Positions 51,001 to 63,279 of a DNA stretch of 64,000 nt are shown here, one piece after another (positions within the stretch are counted from its first letter, which is position 1; every line of letters begins with the position of its first letter). Position numbers and translations under genes: made by a program. The notes below the pieces were generated by a model. That model searched no databases and was not told where the DNA came from. It was given only the letters and a program-made list of their open reading frames with translations. Origin of the DNA: Isoperla grammatica (lineage: Eukaryota; Arthropoda; Insecta; Plecoptera; Perlodidae); assembly GCA_945910005.1 (NCBI GenBank), contig OX246739.1:12188292-12252291 (forward strand). Direction: 5' to 3'.

Positions 51001-51550
51001 ATCCTGGCCACGAAAGCTTTAGTGTTTTAATTTTATATATTATATATAATATATTTTATTTAGTATTATCTTTATGATATGATAATTGATAATGTTGGTA
51101 ATAATAATAATATAAATAAAACAACAATAACAATAAATATTACCCTGTGCCAAAGCGGCACCAGACTCTGATTTCTGTTTGGCGAATTCTATGTCATGTC
51201 ATCGTCACTATATAATTTGTATCGTGTGGACAACGGGCCAGGAATGTCGCGCTCCACCGCTCTTCCAACAGACACCGCTAAACATTCACACGATCAATAG
51301 CCTAATGAACAGCTGACACTAAAGCAAATTGCGTTTTTATACCCTGCGCTCCACTAAGCATTAATTGACACTGACGCGTGCTGCTGCTCGTGGGTGGGAG
51401 CACAGTTTTAAAATGTATAACACACTTTATGAGCTCATTTCCAACACGGCTAAACACATTTTTCTCGGTACGGTAAATGGTTTTAAGAGGACACTCTACA
51501 AATCAAGGATGAATTTATATTGAGTTAAACTAGGAGGGTGTGCATGATTT

Positions 51551-51695
51551 GCTTTGCTTTGCTTTGCTTTGCTTTGTTGTGTTGTGTTTGGGAGCGTAGC
51601 ATTTTTCTCATTGTTTTGATGATGTGATGGCAAATTGTTGTTTTCTTTTTTTTGTATTTTGTTATGGTTGTGTTTTTACTGTGAAAATGTGTTAT
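51551..51695 (-). mobile_element. Retroposon-like module with short (CAAAG)n tail, copy 1
   Basis: On the plus strand five GCTTT units precede TTGTTGTGTTTGGGAGCGTA and ATTTTTCTCATTGTTT. The same module follows the long array at 52206. Homology between the two copies spans roughly 115 bp and begins at the pentanucleotide, so on the minus strand the pentanucleotide behaves as a 3' tail. Confidence 0.6.
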
Positions 51696-52205
51696 GAAAG
51701 GTTATTTTCGCTTGTGGAATTACAGTTCATATTCTATTCAAATGGAGCCCCAAATCCTCGATCCCGTAACCTCCTCAAATTTGCAATAGTATTGTTCATT
51801 CTAAAGATATGCCCAGTCTATACAAATTTTGCTATTTATTTAGTATTTTGTACAGATTTAAATGAATACTTTAAAATAACATCACGATATTTTCTACAGA
51901 TTGCGGCAAACTCTTGTATAGTCATGTCTAAATGCGATTGCTAATAAGTTTCCTCGTTTAGACTCGGTTCATAAACACACTGACTGACAGCATCTCCAGC
52001 TGGCTTAATCACTTCCATTGAAATGTACCGAGAACGTCGCTCACAGAGTAACTCCTAATTACATAGCACAATACAAGCAACTCTACGCGGGAACTAAAAC
52101 TACTTATATAACACATTACTTTCCTGACATGTTTTAATATATTAATGTATATTATTGTATATGTTAACGTTTTTTTAATTATCCTTTATATTTGGTACAG
52201 GAGCT

Positions 52206-52447
52206 TTTCTTTGCTTTGCTTTACTTTGCTTTGCTTTGCTTTGCTTTGCTTTGCTTTGCTTTGCTTTGCTTTGCTTTGCTTTGCTTTGCTTTGCTTTGCT
52301 TTGCTTTGCTTTGCTTTGCTTTGCTTTGCTTTGCTTTGCTTTGCTTTGCTTTGCTTTGCTTTGCTTTGCTTTGCTTTGCTTTGCTTTGCTTTGCTTTGCT
52401 TTGCTTTGCTTTGCTTTGCTTTGCTTTGCTTTGCTTTGCTTTGCTTT
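52206..52447. repeat. (CTTTG)n pentanucleotide array, about 48 copies
   Basis: Nearly pure pentanucleotide run with an early CTTTA variant. Frames remain open across it only because 15 bp equals five codons (CFALL on plus, KAKQS on minus). Confidence 0.97.
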
Positions 52448-52565
52448 GATTTGTTGTGTTTGGGAGCGTAACATTTTTCTCATTGTTTCGATGTTGTGAT
52501 GGTAATTTTTTTTTTATATTTGTATTTTGTAATTGTTGTCTTTGAACTGTTGCTCTTGCTTTATA
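52448..52565 (-). mobile_element. Retroposon-like module, copy 2
   Basis: TTGTTGTGTTTGGGAGCGTA, then ATTTTTCTCATTGTTT, then TTTGTATTTTGT, aligned with copy 1 with a few substitutions and a T-rich indel. It sits directly beside the long pentanucleotide array, supporting the idea that the array grew from this module's tail. Confidence 0.6.
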
Positions 52566-52585
52566 TTCAATAATAATAATTTTAC

Positions 52586-52769
52586 CTCAAAATCTCTGCT
52601 GTAGGGTGAGTACTAGTACCATAATCGTTATACATCATAACGCGCAACGAATTGATACCAAGACTGTGGTCTTCTTGCATTGACCTAAGTCTAAGATCTC
52701 TCTTTGTAACTGCTGTAAATTGAACGGAGCGCTGTCGTGACCACAAAGTGATGTGTTTAAGGAGACGCA
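52586..52769 (-). CDS. Candidate internal exon, unrecognised protein
   Basis: A 184-nt minus-strand open segment lies between an acceptor-like AATCAG (boundary 52769/52770) and a donor TTTTGAG/GTAAAA (exon end at 52586). The frame reads RLLKHITLWSRQRSVQFTAV, then TKRDLRLRSMQEDHSLGIN and MMYNDYGTSTHPTAEIL. That is balanced, non-repetitive composition ending exactly at the donor, although the polypyrimidine tract is weak. It enters in phase 1 and leaves in phase 2. I do not recognise the family. It lies right beside the retroposon-like module, so an intron location for that module is possible. Confidence 0.42.
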
Positions 52770-54626
52770 CTGATTATTTTATAAGATCGACTTGAAACAG
52801 TGACGTCTGTAAGTGAATGTGCCCCACCCCATCTGTGTTGCGTAGCGTGGTGTATACGGAGGGAGGGAGAAGCTGTTGTGTATTTCATCACCTAGGCTTA
52901 TTCATGCGTTGGGGCTTAATTTCTCCATCTAAGCTTTCAGCTTCCCAATTACACTGTTGACTTATTCCAGCCTTTTAATAAGGATTATTATTAATAAAAC
53001 ATCTTCAATTAACATTTCCCTCCTATTCGCGTATAAAGGTTTCAAGATGTGTAGAGGGAGAGGGTACAACGCGTACAGCTAAACGGCTCCATCAACCATC
53101 TTGTAAATACTCATAAAAACACTAAAGGAAAGTCATTCATGGAACTCTAGACTACGTTTAGCATAAAGAAGGTAATTACGAGTTACTAAGATATTCACTG
53201 GAATCAAGTGAGACTCAGCACAAATGCCTCTCCTGTCTGATTGTCTCGTTTTATTTTATTGGCTTGTTTTTAGTTTATACTAAAACAGATAAGTGGTTAA
53301 ACATATTGTTACAACATGCAAACGGTATAACTAAAAGTGTCCCATGAATTAATTCCGGAAAAATTAAATTATTATCTAGAGAACACATTTTAACTTACTG
53401 ATTTATTATTTTCGGAAGTATAACAATATCTGATTAGATTTAGCGATATATTTTTATATTTGATTACGAAATATATACATTATAATGTATCTGTTTTGTG
53501 ACACATGTAATAAAATATAAACAATTCCCATGAACACTCTAGCTCATAATCTTTGAAGGCCTTAAATGTGTGCATCGAATTACTTATAAATATCAAGGTG
53601 ATTATATATCTCGTAAACGTATCAAGAAATGTTCCTATTACTGATTGATAAATCACAAATTTGAATACAAGATACTTCAACGGGTTCTTGTTTATTTACG
53701 TCAGGAAAAAGCTTGTAGAAGACGAATGTTGGTGACAAACATCTGATCTTGATACTCTGGATCACAGGAAAGTTGACAAAGATGAATTACCATCCATATA
53801 CACAAAGAGATACAGACACATCAAACTGTTCAGCTAAACAGTATGCACAATGTCCCGCAAAAAAATCCCCAGCTTTAACTAATGGAGGTACACAGGTGCC
53901 TGAGTTACACGGTTCAATTTTTCTATTCATAATTCATAAACAAAAGTCAATACAAAAAACCATAATGGTGAATAAAAGGCACACATAATTATTTTCTATA
54001 GTACTAATTTTTCTTTTGTGCTTTAATAAAACATTGAATCGTGTTTAATAAACTCACAGACAAAAAGCAAAAAAATGATTTTTCGACGTTATAAAAATAT
54101 GGAACTGTTTATTTTTTGCATTGCACATTTATGTGTTTTTGAATAGTCGATTTGGTTTGTTTTAAATCACACAACTGCTTTATGCATCATAAAACATATC
54201 AGTGGTATGGGATTGGTAATTGTAAAAAAGTATGAAATCCATTATTTGATTATTGTACAGTAAAAAATACCTTTTAAATACTATACGCGGCTGGCTTGAT
54301 GACCAAAAAACCAATTGTTTCAAAAGTGTTCATTATAATATACACATGTAAAACAAACTGCGAAAAATTGTGTAGCGGATCACGATTTCTGTTCGAACGT
54401 CCTTCAAATTACAAACTAATATAGTATTGTTGAACTCATCCAGAGCACGACATAAAATTCAGCTTCCATACGGATACGGTTGCTTAAGTTATGTTATTTA
54501 AAAATGTTTCGTGTAACATGCATTGACGTTAAATATCGATTGATTACAGCTTCGTTAAGATCACCCTTATTGCGCATTAAGGCAGCGGAGATCAAGACGC
54601 CAGTCTGAGGGCTTACGCTGCTCTGA
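52770..54626. other. AT-rich DNA, no gene seen
   Basis: No supported exon, RNA gene or array. Confidence 0.5.
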
Positions 54627-54664
54627 CAAGCTGTTGGAACAAGCTGTTGGAACAAGCTGTTGGG
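54627..54664 (+). repeat. 13-bp repeat, three copies
   Basis: CAAGCTGTTGGAA occurs three times head to tail, the last copy changing to GGGA. Confidence 0.9.
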
Positions 54665-55052
54665 ACGTCTTACACGAGGAAGTAATTGATTAAGCTCGTA
54701 TCTGCCTCTTGAATATTCAATCTAAATGACGACTCGCGGATCAAATTCCGTGAACATGATAGTTCCAGTGGTAGGAAGTTGTCAATGTCTATGATAATGC
54801 GAGAGGTTGGGTCGCACATGGTACGTCACACTACACTTGGCGGCGTCCGTGCCCATTAGCATGACAGGATCTTTCGTCGCGACGCTGGCGCTCGTAAGCA
54901 GTACGGACAGGACTCGAACTAACTTAGATTAGGAGACGGAGAGGAGTGAAAGAGGATGATTTACATTTCGTATAAAAAAAATCAGTTCTTTCTCTATAAT
55001 TATGTTACCAGAGATGGATCAGTTTATGTGTCCTGATCAGAAAAGTCCCCCT

Positions 55053-55071
55053 CCCCCCCCCCCCCCCCCCC
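55053..55071 (+). repeat. C homopolymer, about 19 bp
   Basis: C run after AAAGTCCCCCT and before ACCATAGCC. Confidence 0.9.
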
Positions 55072-55110
55072 ACCATAGCCTAAACATACGTTAAGTGTGG
55101 TGATTCCCAG

Positions 55111-55242
55111 TGTTGCCAGACATACACACTTTTAACTATGTAAGTGTTGCTGGAAGGGCTTTCCGGCCCGTTCCAATGTTGCCAGACATACACATTTTTA
55201 ACTATGTAAGTGTTGCCGGGACGGCTTTCAGGCCCGTTCCGA
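55111..55242 (+). repeat. 66-bp tandem duplication, two copies
   Basis: TGTTGCCAGACATACACA and GGCTTTCCGGCCCGTTCC recur 66 bp apart with about seven differences. 66 bp is a multiple of three, so one plus frame repeats a 22-residue peptide (MLPDIHTFNYVSVAG type). No gene context supports translation. Confidence 0.9.
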
Positions 55243-58200
55243 CCCTAATACACTACTGTGTAGGCGCGAGACATGAGAATTTGATGCCATTTATGTAGTA
55301 AGTAAGAATAAGAATTGCATTGAAATTAATTTACATGAACATTTTTTACTTTCTTCATAACGTGTTTGACAAGTGTGTGTGATACAATTTATTACGGGGA
55401 AAATTTTCCAAAGTGTGCGATCAAAAAACACAAAATGGTAGCCGATTAATTCGAGGAAAATAAAGATTTTTGGCCAGAAATTGCAAATATAATCTTTGAC
55501 TGTCATTGCCTGGCACATGTATTTTATAGGTATCTAGTGCATGCATGGTTATAATATGGTGTTAGGCTCAATACACATCAATATTAGCGTGTAGTTTCAA
55601 TGATTTATTTAGAATATTCGTGTCAAGTTAATATAATCTATAAACGTTTGGTACAACTTCATTTATTTAATGCATTTTAATCACTTCCCAAGTTTTACAA
55701 AGTTCAAGTATTAAATAATTTAATTTAATGTTTGATGTTTTCTGAACGCTATTTTAATCTAATTAATTACTGGTATTTTCTGCAAATAATTTAATGTTCG
55801 CAATAAATATAACGTAAAATACATGCATTTTAATAAATAATACATTTCACTAATTACGAATTAAGCTATATTAAATCCCTTTGATATACTTGTTTGTTCA
55901 CCTTTATGTACAGAACTGAAGTAAACAAAATTAAAAAAATGCTATGATGTTCATTTTAAAAACCCAATATTACCGTTTTTGCAGCAACAATTTTCGTTTT
56001 AATAAAACTAAACATTTCGCTTATTTATTAACTAAGTTAATTTATTACAACCACCTAAAAAGGTTTATTAAATGTCGTTAAAACACATTTTTCTATGAAC
56101 TCACTAATTAGGAAAATGATTATCCTCGACTCATTTTTGCGAACGAGTTTTGCTACATTTTTGTGTGTACTCAAAAGCAATAAAACATATTCATAAAAGA
56201 GCGACCTGCAACACGTATGTTGCGATAGAAGCAAGATTCATACCTACCCAGGTTGTTCGCTTTTCTTCTTGATTTCTTAGCGTCCTTGCATTAATGTAGC
56301 CAGGAATCCTCTTGTTATTGAAGTCTTGTTGGTTTATATGGATTTTCTGTTATTTGTTTCATTAACCTAGTTAAGAATGCTTTGCGTTCTACAAAACCAC
56401 CTTTTAACGTAGAAGTTTGGTTTAGTCCTGTACGTGCAGACAATAATATATACTTCTATTTCCATTTTATGAGTCAATAAAGATGCATTTATAAGAACAG
56501 TGCAGTTAACGTTTCGTGCGTGTATTTTACGGGGAACGATAATCTAATAACTTGCTTACGTGCCATAGAAACATGGCAAAACTACCCGAGTGCTAGTTAT
56601 AGTAACGCTCAAAGAAATACTTAGCGCTGTATGCTTGATATTCAAATACCCAAGTTTCTGATTAGTTCTCATAACAACCATAACACGTTGCTATATTTCT
56701 AAGAAACTCGATTAACGTTTTATCTGCATCTATCGATTAAAATATAAACCCCTATATTTATTTATTTCTAGGAGTTGTACACTTAAATTGTTGCATTTCA
56801 ATTCAATGCAAAAACTTTACAAACAAACTATCGTAAATAGTAAAAATGTAAAATGTATGTGAAAGTTTATACGTTGTAATATCTTCAAAAATGTATGAAC
56901 GGGCACATACTCAAATTTTTACTACACATATAAGTTTATATAAAGTAGTAGGTAAATACTAAAACATCTTTCTAGCGTGTTATATATTTTCTTTATAGGC
57001 CTTCACTCAAGTGCTGCATTTTTACTGCAGACATTACTTTAAAATGGAAACTGCCTATCTAGAAGTTATATTGAAACAAAGTGTACTTGGGTATGTTATG
57101 TGTATGAATAATGATCGTCGGCTAGTAACACGACCTAGATAGAGGTATGAATATGAACTTGTTGTATTAAAAATATACGAGTTTCAATAATAGCGTAGGT
57201 AAAATGGCACCCAAATGTGTTAGTACTGATTGAATGGTGGACATGCTGGGTTATTATGGACACTCAGTATATAGTGAATACAACCATACAACAAAATCAA
57301 TGCAACACATTTGTAATAAAGTTAATTTCAATAGTGAGATCTGAAAAAGAATATCGATGTGAAGTAAACGTCAGTTTAATATTTTTATTTTATTTTATGT
57401 GTACATGGAAAATATGTTCTAGAACTACCATGCCGGATATAACCGGAAGGATTAAACTCATAAATATCATGAAATAAGCTAAGAAATATACAGGAAAAGG
57501 TATTGATATGTTTTCATTCTTATGCTTTCATTTTTGAATAAGTGAAAAATGTATTTCAAAATAGTTACTTCATGTTTACCTCTTTGCATCTATGAAGTGT
57601 AAATGTCACGCAACATACACTAAAGTCCTGAAGGATGAACATTAGAGGATGTAGAATTTAATGAGCACGTACACAACATCTAAACAACAACATCTCCTAA
57701 TAAACGCGAAGCTGAAAATGTGTCTAAAAGCAACATGATCTGACTCCCAACTGGCTGGAATAACTTCTAGTCTAGATTATTCGCACTAAGAGGAGGTAAA
57801 GAAACAGAGTGCAAACACTTCATTTCATCTCAGAGTAAATCTAGGTAACTAAACATTAAACCAGAGCTTGAATCATAATAAATATTCTTAGCTAAAATGT
57901 CAAGCAAGCAAATCATGTAATTGTTCGGACACAGTTTCGTACAGAGGAAGATGCATTTGAAATAGATTCATTAAGGGAACCATCTACGGAGGCGTTTTAG
58001 TAACCGTATCATGTGTACTGTAACGTTATTTCTTTGAACAAAATGCCTTTCAGAACATTTTATTATAAAACTGTGAAGAATGTTTGCATAGTAATAATAA
58101 TTTCTTAATTTGTTTATTTTTGCTACAAAGAAACGAGAGAGAATTTTACAGTAGTTTACAGTTTTATATTAAGCTTCGTAAACGTTTGTGTAATATTATT

Positions 58201-58648
58201 AGCGTTTGTAAAATTGTTTATAGTACATTAATACTGTTCTAGTATAACATATTATGCAATATTATACTAATATTCAAAATTAAAAGCTTGTAAAGCGTGT
58301 TTTTAGAACACACCAAAAGCTAAGCTAATATTCAAGAACGTAAAAAAACATTCGTGTATGGAGTATTGATATTTATGTAACAATCTAGACCCACGATCCG
58401 TAAAATAACAAGCAAAACAGTTTGACACATAATTGATATTTGCGATTTCAAAAGTAGCGACTCAGGATTAACTTAATGATGATTTGCCAACTTTCTTGAA
58501 ATTCATTTTTGCCTCGGTTTGTTATTAAAAAACTTAATTAATTTCTTGAAAAGAACTGGTTGCATGGAGGTATCGCACTTAAGAAATCTTTCGCGACAAG
58601 AACATTAATTTTAGCCTGGCGGTAAAATGTAATCATTTAATGGGTCTC
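55243..58648. other. Very AT-rich stretch, no gene seen
   Basis: About 3.4 kb with no array, RNA gene or domain-bearing frame. Confidence 0.55.
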
Positions 58649-58649
58649 A

Positions 58650-58731
<82 letters not shown>
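58649..58731. repeat. (ATT)n microsatellite, about 27 copies
   Basis: Pure trinucleotide run. On the minus strand it is (AAT)n, preceded by TTGCAACAATAAAATAAT. It may be the true 3' tail of the retrotransposon fragment upstream on that strand. Confidence 0.95.
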
Positions 58732-58850
58732 TTATTGTTGCAATACATACAAACTCGGTCAAAACCGGCATAAACATGTTGTACGGACACAAATGTCAAG
58801 TATTTCCATGTGTTTACCTTATTAAAATCTACTTAGAACTACTTAATATA

Positions 58851-58986
58851 TCTTCTTCTTCTTCTTCTTCTTCTTCTTCTTCTTCTTCTTCTTCTTCTTC
58901 TTCTTCTTCTTCTTCTTCTTCTTCTTCTTCTTCTTCTTCTTCTTCTTCTTCTTCTTCTTCTTCTTCTTCTTCTTCTTCTTCTTCTT

Positions 58987-59017
<31 letters not shown>

Positions 59018-59033
59018 TTCTTCTTCTGCTTCT
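58851..59033. repeat. (TTC)n microsatellite, about 60 copies
   Basis: Almost pure to about 59014, then interrupted by TTA and TGC. On the minus strand it is (GAA)n lying immediately 3' of the retrotransposon ORF and its short 3' UTR. Open frames through it (poly-Ser, poly-Arg, poly-Lys) are artefacts. Confidence 0.95.
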
Positions 59034-59217
59034 CAAATGCCCACATTTGGCTATACTACTTAAGATATCATTGTCCATATTATTTTTTCCAAACCGAACT
59101 GTGGATGCTATGTACGGTCGTGGCCGATTTGTACTCATCCCAGCATTCGCTTTTTGTACGGTGGAAACCACGAAAACCACCATCGGGATGGAGAACTTCT
59201 TGAAGTCTTCATTCTTC

Positions 59218-60108
59218 TTAGTTTAAAAATTTTCGCACTATCCTACACGTGTTCAAAATAATTGCTTTTTGCATCTCGATGTATATGTTCGGTTGGAGAC
59301 CAATTAGTTTAATACTGTCATGGAGTTTACGTGGAACAATGCCATTTGCTGATATAATTAACGGTATAACAGTTACATTATTATGCTTCCACAATCTTTT
59401 TATTTCAATAGATAATTCCTTATATCTGTTTATCTTTTCCCGCCAAGTTGTCTCTACATTGTGGCATAAAGGGACGGCAACATCAATTAAAATCGTTTCT
59501 TGTTTCTTCTTGTCAATAAATATAATATCCGGTCTATTGTGATGTATGGTTTGGTCTGTAATAACTGCCCGGTCGTAATATAATTTGTAGTCTTTACTAT
59601 CTAATACCTTTTCAGGCTTGTATTTGTAATACGCAGTGGTTGTGTTTATAAGTTTATACTTCATGGCTAATTTTTGATGTACAATGTTTGCAACTTGGTT
59701 ATGCCTATGAAGATAATCTGTTTGACAAAGCATTTTGCACCCAGATACGATATGTTCAATTGTTTCGCCGTTCAAATTACATTTTCTACATTTATCTTCC
59801 ACTGTGACGTCTTTCAGTATGTATTTTTTGTAATTGTTAGTCTTGATTACTTTATCTTGAATAGCGATCATAAATCCCTCTGTTTCGCTGAAAATGTCCC
59901 CGGACGTTAACCATTTGTTCGATGCTACCCTATCGACGCTATCCTTAAGAAGTTCTTTATAATGTCTGCTATGTAACGTCTTTTCTGATATTCTGATCTC
60001 TTTTGCTGTGTCAGAATTTAGTTTTTGAAGCAAGTTTAAATTTCCGTCATTTAAATTATACCATTCAATACACAACTTGAATATGTTTAAATTTGTGGAA
60101 TATATGCC
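59218..60108 (-). mobile_element. 5'-truncated non-LTR retrotransposon: C-terminal end with restriction-like endonuclease
   Basis: An open minus-strand frame of about 297 codons (stop upstream at 60109-60111, stop downstream after RKFLN). Counting from the TTG-coded residue at 60075, a CCHC knuckle C96-x2-C99-x8-H108-x4-C113 is followed by RPDIIFID with PD182-183-x14-D198 (LIDVAVP). REKINRYKEL comes next, and the end reads LNTCRIVRKFLN. A CCHC followed by a PD-(D/E)xK endonuclease is the C-terminal signature of the R2/R4/NeSL/CRE-type non-LTR group. The reverse transcriptase is absent upstream, so the copy is 5' truncated, as is usual for target-primed reverse transcription. The frame itself has no stop, suggesting recent insertion. 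The exact clade cannot be set without alignment; an R4/Dong-like or related element fits the association with trinucleotide arrays. Confidence 0.85.
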
Positions 60109-60111
60109 TTA

Positions 60112-61681
60112 TTATTACCCCTTGACCTCTTTTAAACCAAGTGAGCTGTGTTAATATCGATTCATTTCTGTAAAATATGTTTTCGTGAACTTAATTTTCT
60201 CCCCTTCGTGAATCCAAGCACAAAATATCCTCTGATGGGAACAAGAGTAAACAAACCCACAACAAGCCAATAATTCTCACAATGTGTAAAGTAGAAACAC
60301 CTGGGGGTATCATGTTACATTTCCCCGTCAGTTTGTTCGTTCGAGTGAGCTTTGCTTGTATGCGCGCAGCTCCGTGAAAGGAATCAGTGTATCTGATTAT
60401 ACTCGAATACACATTATACTAAAAGGCGAGTAATCTAATCTATATCATAAGGGTATTAATCGTATCTTGGAAAGTGCAATAATTTTGTATCTTTGAATTA
60501 AAAGCGAAATTTGAGAAAATGATTATTAACAAAGGCTACGCAATGTACGTTGATTTTAAAAAAATGAGACAAATCGAGATATTATTATCTTTCTCTCCGC
60601 AAGGAAGGAATTTTGAATAGAACACGACCTAACCATAATTCGAAAATCCATGATTAATATTGACTCATTTCAAATCCTAGTCAACTATAATTTGTTCCCA
60701 ATGTCATGCATAACACTGCTTTCGTTTGACTACTCTCAACAAAAATCTTGTAATATCTTCAAGGTTTTCCTCTATCACAGAACACACATGATTTCCCACC
60801 CTTAAAAATTTGCACTGTCGAGTCTACAATCCACACTTAGATACTATACACCTGTTTCATTACATGCGGTTTTCCTTAAAAAAAAAACCATAGCAACAAA
60901 GTACAGATTCTATGACTGGACTGTACATATTTGACCCTTAAGGGTATTGTAAATCGATGTCTACTAGTTACTCATATCAAAAACAATATCTTTAACAAAA
61001 TTTGGACTGGTGTATAGTGAGCCGAATATGAAGAAGGTTTACTGTCAGTTGTTTAGTCAAAGTTTGTCACATTTTCCAGGAATGACTGAGCGATTGACGC
61101 AAATCGAGTAACATGTGTCAACGTATTCAGTTACGGAGCATCTCTTCACACCTTGATCTTGTTTGGGTCTCGCTCTACTCCGGCATATCGCGTATAACGG
61201 TATAAGGCGTTATCAATCAGTGATAAGACTCCTCCCCTTTTATGCGACGTGAAATTTAGATTCTAAATCCAATTTCATGCCACGTATGGAGTAACTTCCA
61301 TGCATATCTATATACAATATATATACTAGTGTCGATTCGAGAAAACTGCAGATTAACAAACAAACCAAAAGAAGTGTCACTTGCCTCGCGGTGGAGTTCA
61401 AAACAAGAAAAGTTCGATTACGTTGCGCTTTGCATGGAAAGTCGGAAAATTCCGAGATGTTTAACTCAACGTTAAACAACTCATCATCCATAAATTTTAT
61501 AATCATTTGAAATTGTAATTATTAAGTGTAAACATAGGTCATTGTGTAAACATAGGTCATATTGTATTATGCATGTCATATGGGTTAATTCCTGCTTCGA
61601 ATCCAAAGTTCCACTCCCGGTTTAGGTTGGGGTATTTTATCTTTCAAAATTGAATGAATCTGTCATTGGCTAATCGGTCTC
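60112..61681. other. AT-rich DNA, one weak membrane-protein-like frame
   Basis: On the minus strand 61381-61506, a frame with three N-glycosylation sequons (NIS, NRT, NST) precedes a hydrophobic stretch or a GC-type donor (GCGAG/GCAAGT). It resembles the start of a receptor but could be chance. Nothing else is supported. Confidence 0.4.
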
Positions 61682-61720
61682 CTGATCGTGCCAGATGTAA
61701 TTCTGGCGAAACGTCGAGCT
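61682..61720 (+). other. CTGA-hairpin-GAAACGTCG motif, copy 1
   Basis: CTGATCGT is followed by a perfect stem GCCAGA/TCTGGC around TGTAAT and then GAAACGTCGAGC. This is the layout of a hammerhead-like or Penelope-type terminal motif, but CUGANGA is altered (CTGATCG). Confidence 0.4.
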
Positions 61721-62492
61721 ATAGGGTGCAGCTACCGCGGGCTGCACCGGTAAACTCAAACAAGCGGCGAAACGTCCCAGAAAACAGGGGACACCCAAAA
61801 CGTCCGCAAATACATTCGAGCAAATATATAATCATTATTATTTCCTGTTATGATTTTAAAAGATCTCACATATATCTTTAATTACCTAGTTAATTACAAT
61901 TATAAGTGTTTTTTTATAGGTAGACATACGGTATTTTATTTTACCCTTAGCCAAAACGAGACGTGCACTATAATATAATAATTTCATAGAATATTGTTTT
62001 TTCCTTCGCAATATTTTTAATTTAACGAAATTGCTTTTTAATTTTTGTTTTTATTGTGACACATAGGTAACCACACTATCAATTCAAACAAAATTCCAAA
62101 CAAATGTTATTTGCATGTATCCCTAGGGCCTAGTTTAAAAATGCTCTATAATTGACTGTCGGTTGTGTAAATTAAACACTTGAATGTACGAACTATATAT
62201 TATTCGAAATGAGGTGTCAGTTTTCACCAAGCAAGGTTAGACATAGATTAATTCTACTTGAAGGTTTCATGTTGACATTGTCGGGCGGGCGTTGTGAACG
62301 AGTCTGCAGTTGGTAAATAAGTCACCAGGGGCGCACGCGTCGTACCCATCCTACCACTGCTACCCCATACCCATACCCATCCCAGGACTTGATTTCGTAT
62401 GAAAATACTCCCGAGTGTTCGTTGAAATTCAAATTAGGTGTGGAAGGCGAGAAAACTAGACGAGTTGGATTGGGACGAAATGTAAGGGGTTT

Positions 62493-62510
62493 GGGGGGGG
62501 GGGGGGGGGG
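62493..62510 (+). repeat. G homopolymer, about 18 bp
   Basis: G run inside a 150-bp G-rich patch (GGGGATGAGGGGGAGGGAGG downstream at about 62550), which could form quadruplexes. Confidence 0.9.
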
Positions 62511-63279
62511 TGACGTGCGGATGCAAACACAAGATCTTGCTAAGAGGGTGAGGGGATGAGGGGGAGGGAGGCGGGGGTAGAATCAACAATCTCGAAAGTT
62601 TCTCGTGACGCTGACACTTTGGGGTTATAAGGAACGCCAATGGAATTCTTGAATATCGCCTATTCGTTTCGACTAGATAGCGTCAGATAAAGCAAGGTGT
62701 GAGGTTTGGCTGTGATGGGTCGGGAATGAATTAGCCACTTTCTTTTCTTACGTCCTTTACGTCTTTATCTTGACAGAGATAATTGCGTTGATATTGCGGG
62801 ATTACAGGGTGGTTGTTATTGCGGTGAGTCACTATGGCTTGACCTACTTACGCGATGAAGGCTTGTTATGAAGATGAGCGGAGACCAATATGTGCGGCTT
62901 GTGTATGTTTCATGAGCTGAATACAAGGAGTTGACAATGGCATTGTGTAGTGAGTACTGTTTACACATTACGAAGTTCTGTGATGACTGCATATATGTTT
63001 TCGTGTCTGTTGTTATTACATTTATATTGATTTGTATTCATTAAAAGTAGTTATACAATATACAACGGATACACTATCATAAGGATCTACACATTCAAAT
63101 TTAATTATATTATTTATTTAAGTAATTCTTTTTCCATTTTCCATTTTTGTGCGATATGATAAATTAAATTTTGTTTTATAATTTGTATACGTTTGTGAAA
63201 ATATACTGTTGCCGCAAACGAGATATTTATGGGTGGTCCAGTGTCAATTTAGAGTTAAATAATACATAAGCTAAGTATT

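Noticed and set aside
51624..51944. Plus-strand frame with hydrophobic stretches
   Set aside because: It begins inside the repeated module and is AT-driven (Phe, Leu, Ile, Tyr rich). No sign of a real membrane protein.
52145..52499. Open frames of CFALL or KAKQS repeats
   Set aside because: Direct translation of the CTTTG pentanucleotide.
55110..55298. Frame with a duplicated 22-residue peptide
   Set aside because: It follows from the 66-bp tandem duplication.
58640..59183. Poly-Leu, poly-Ser, poly-Arg and poly-Lys frames
   Set aside because: Translations of (ATT)n and (TTC)n microsatellites.
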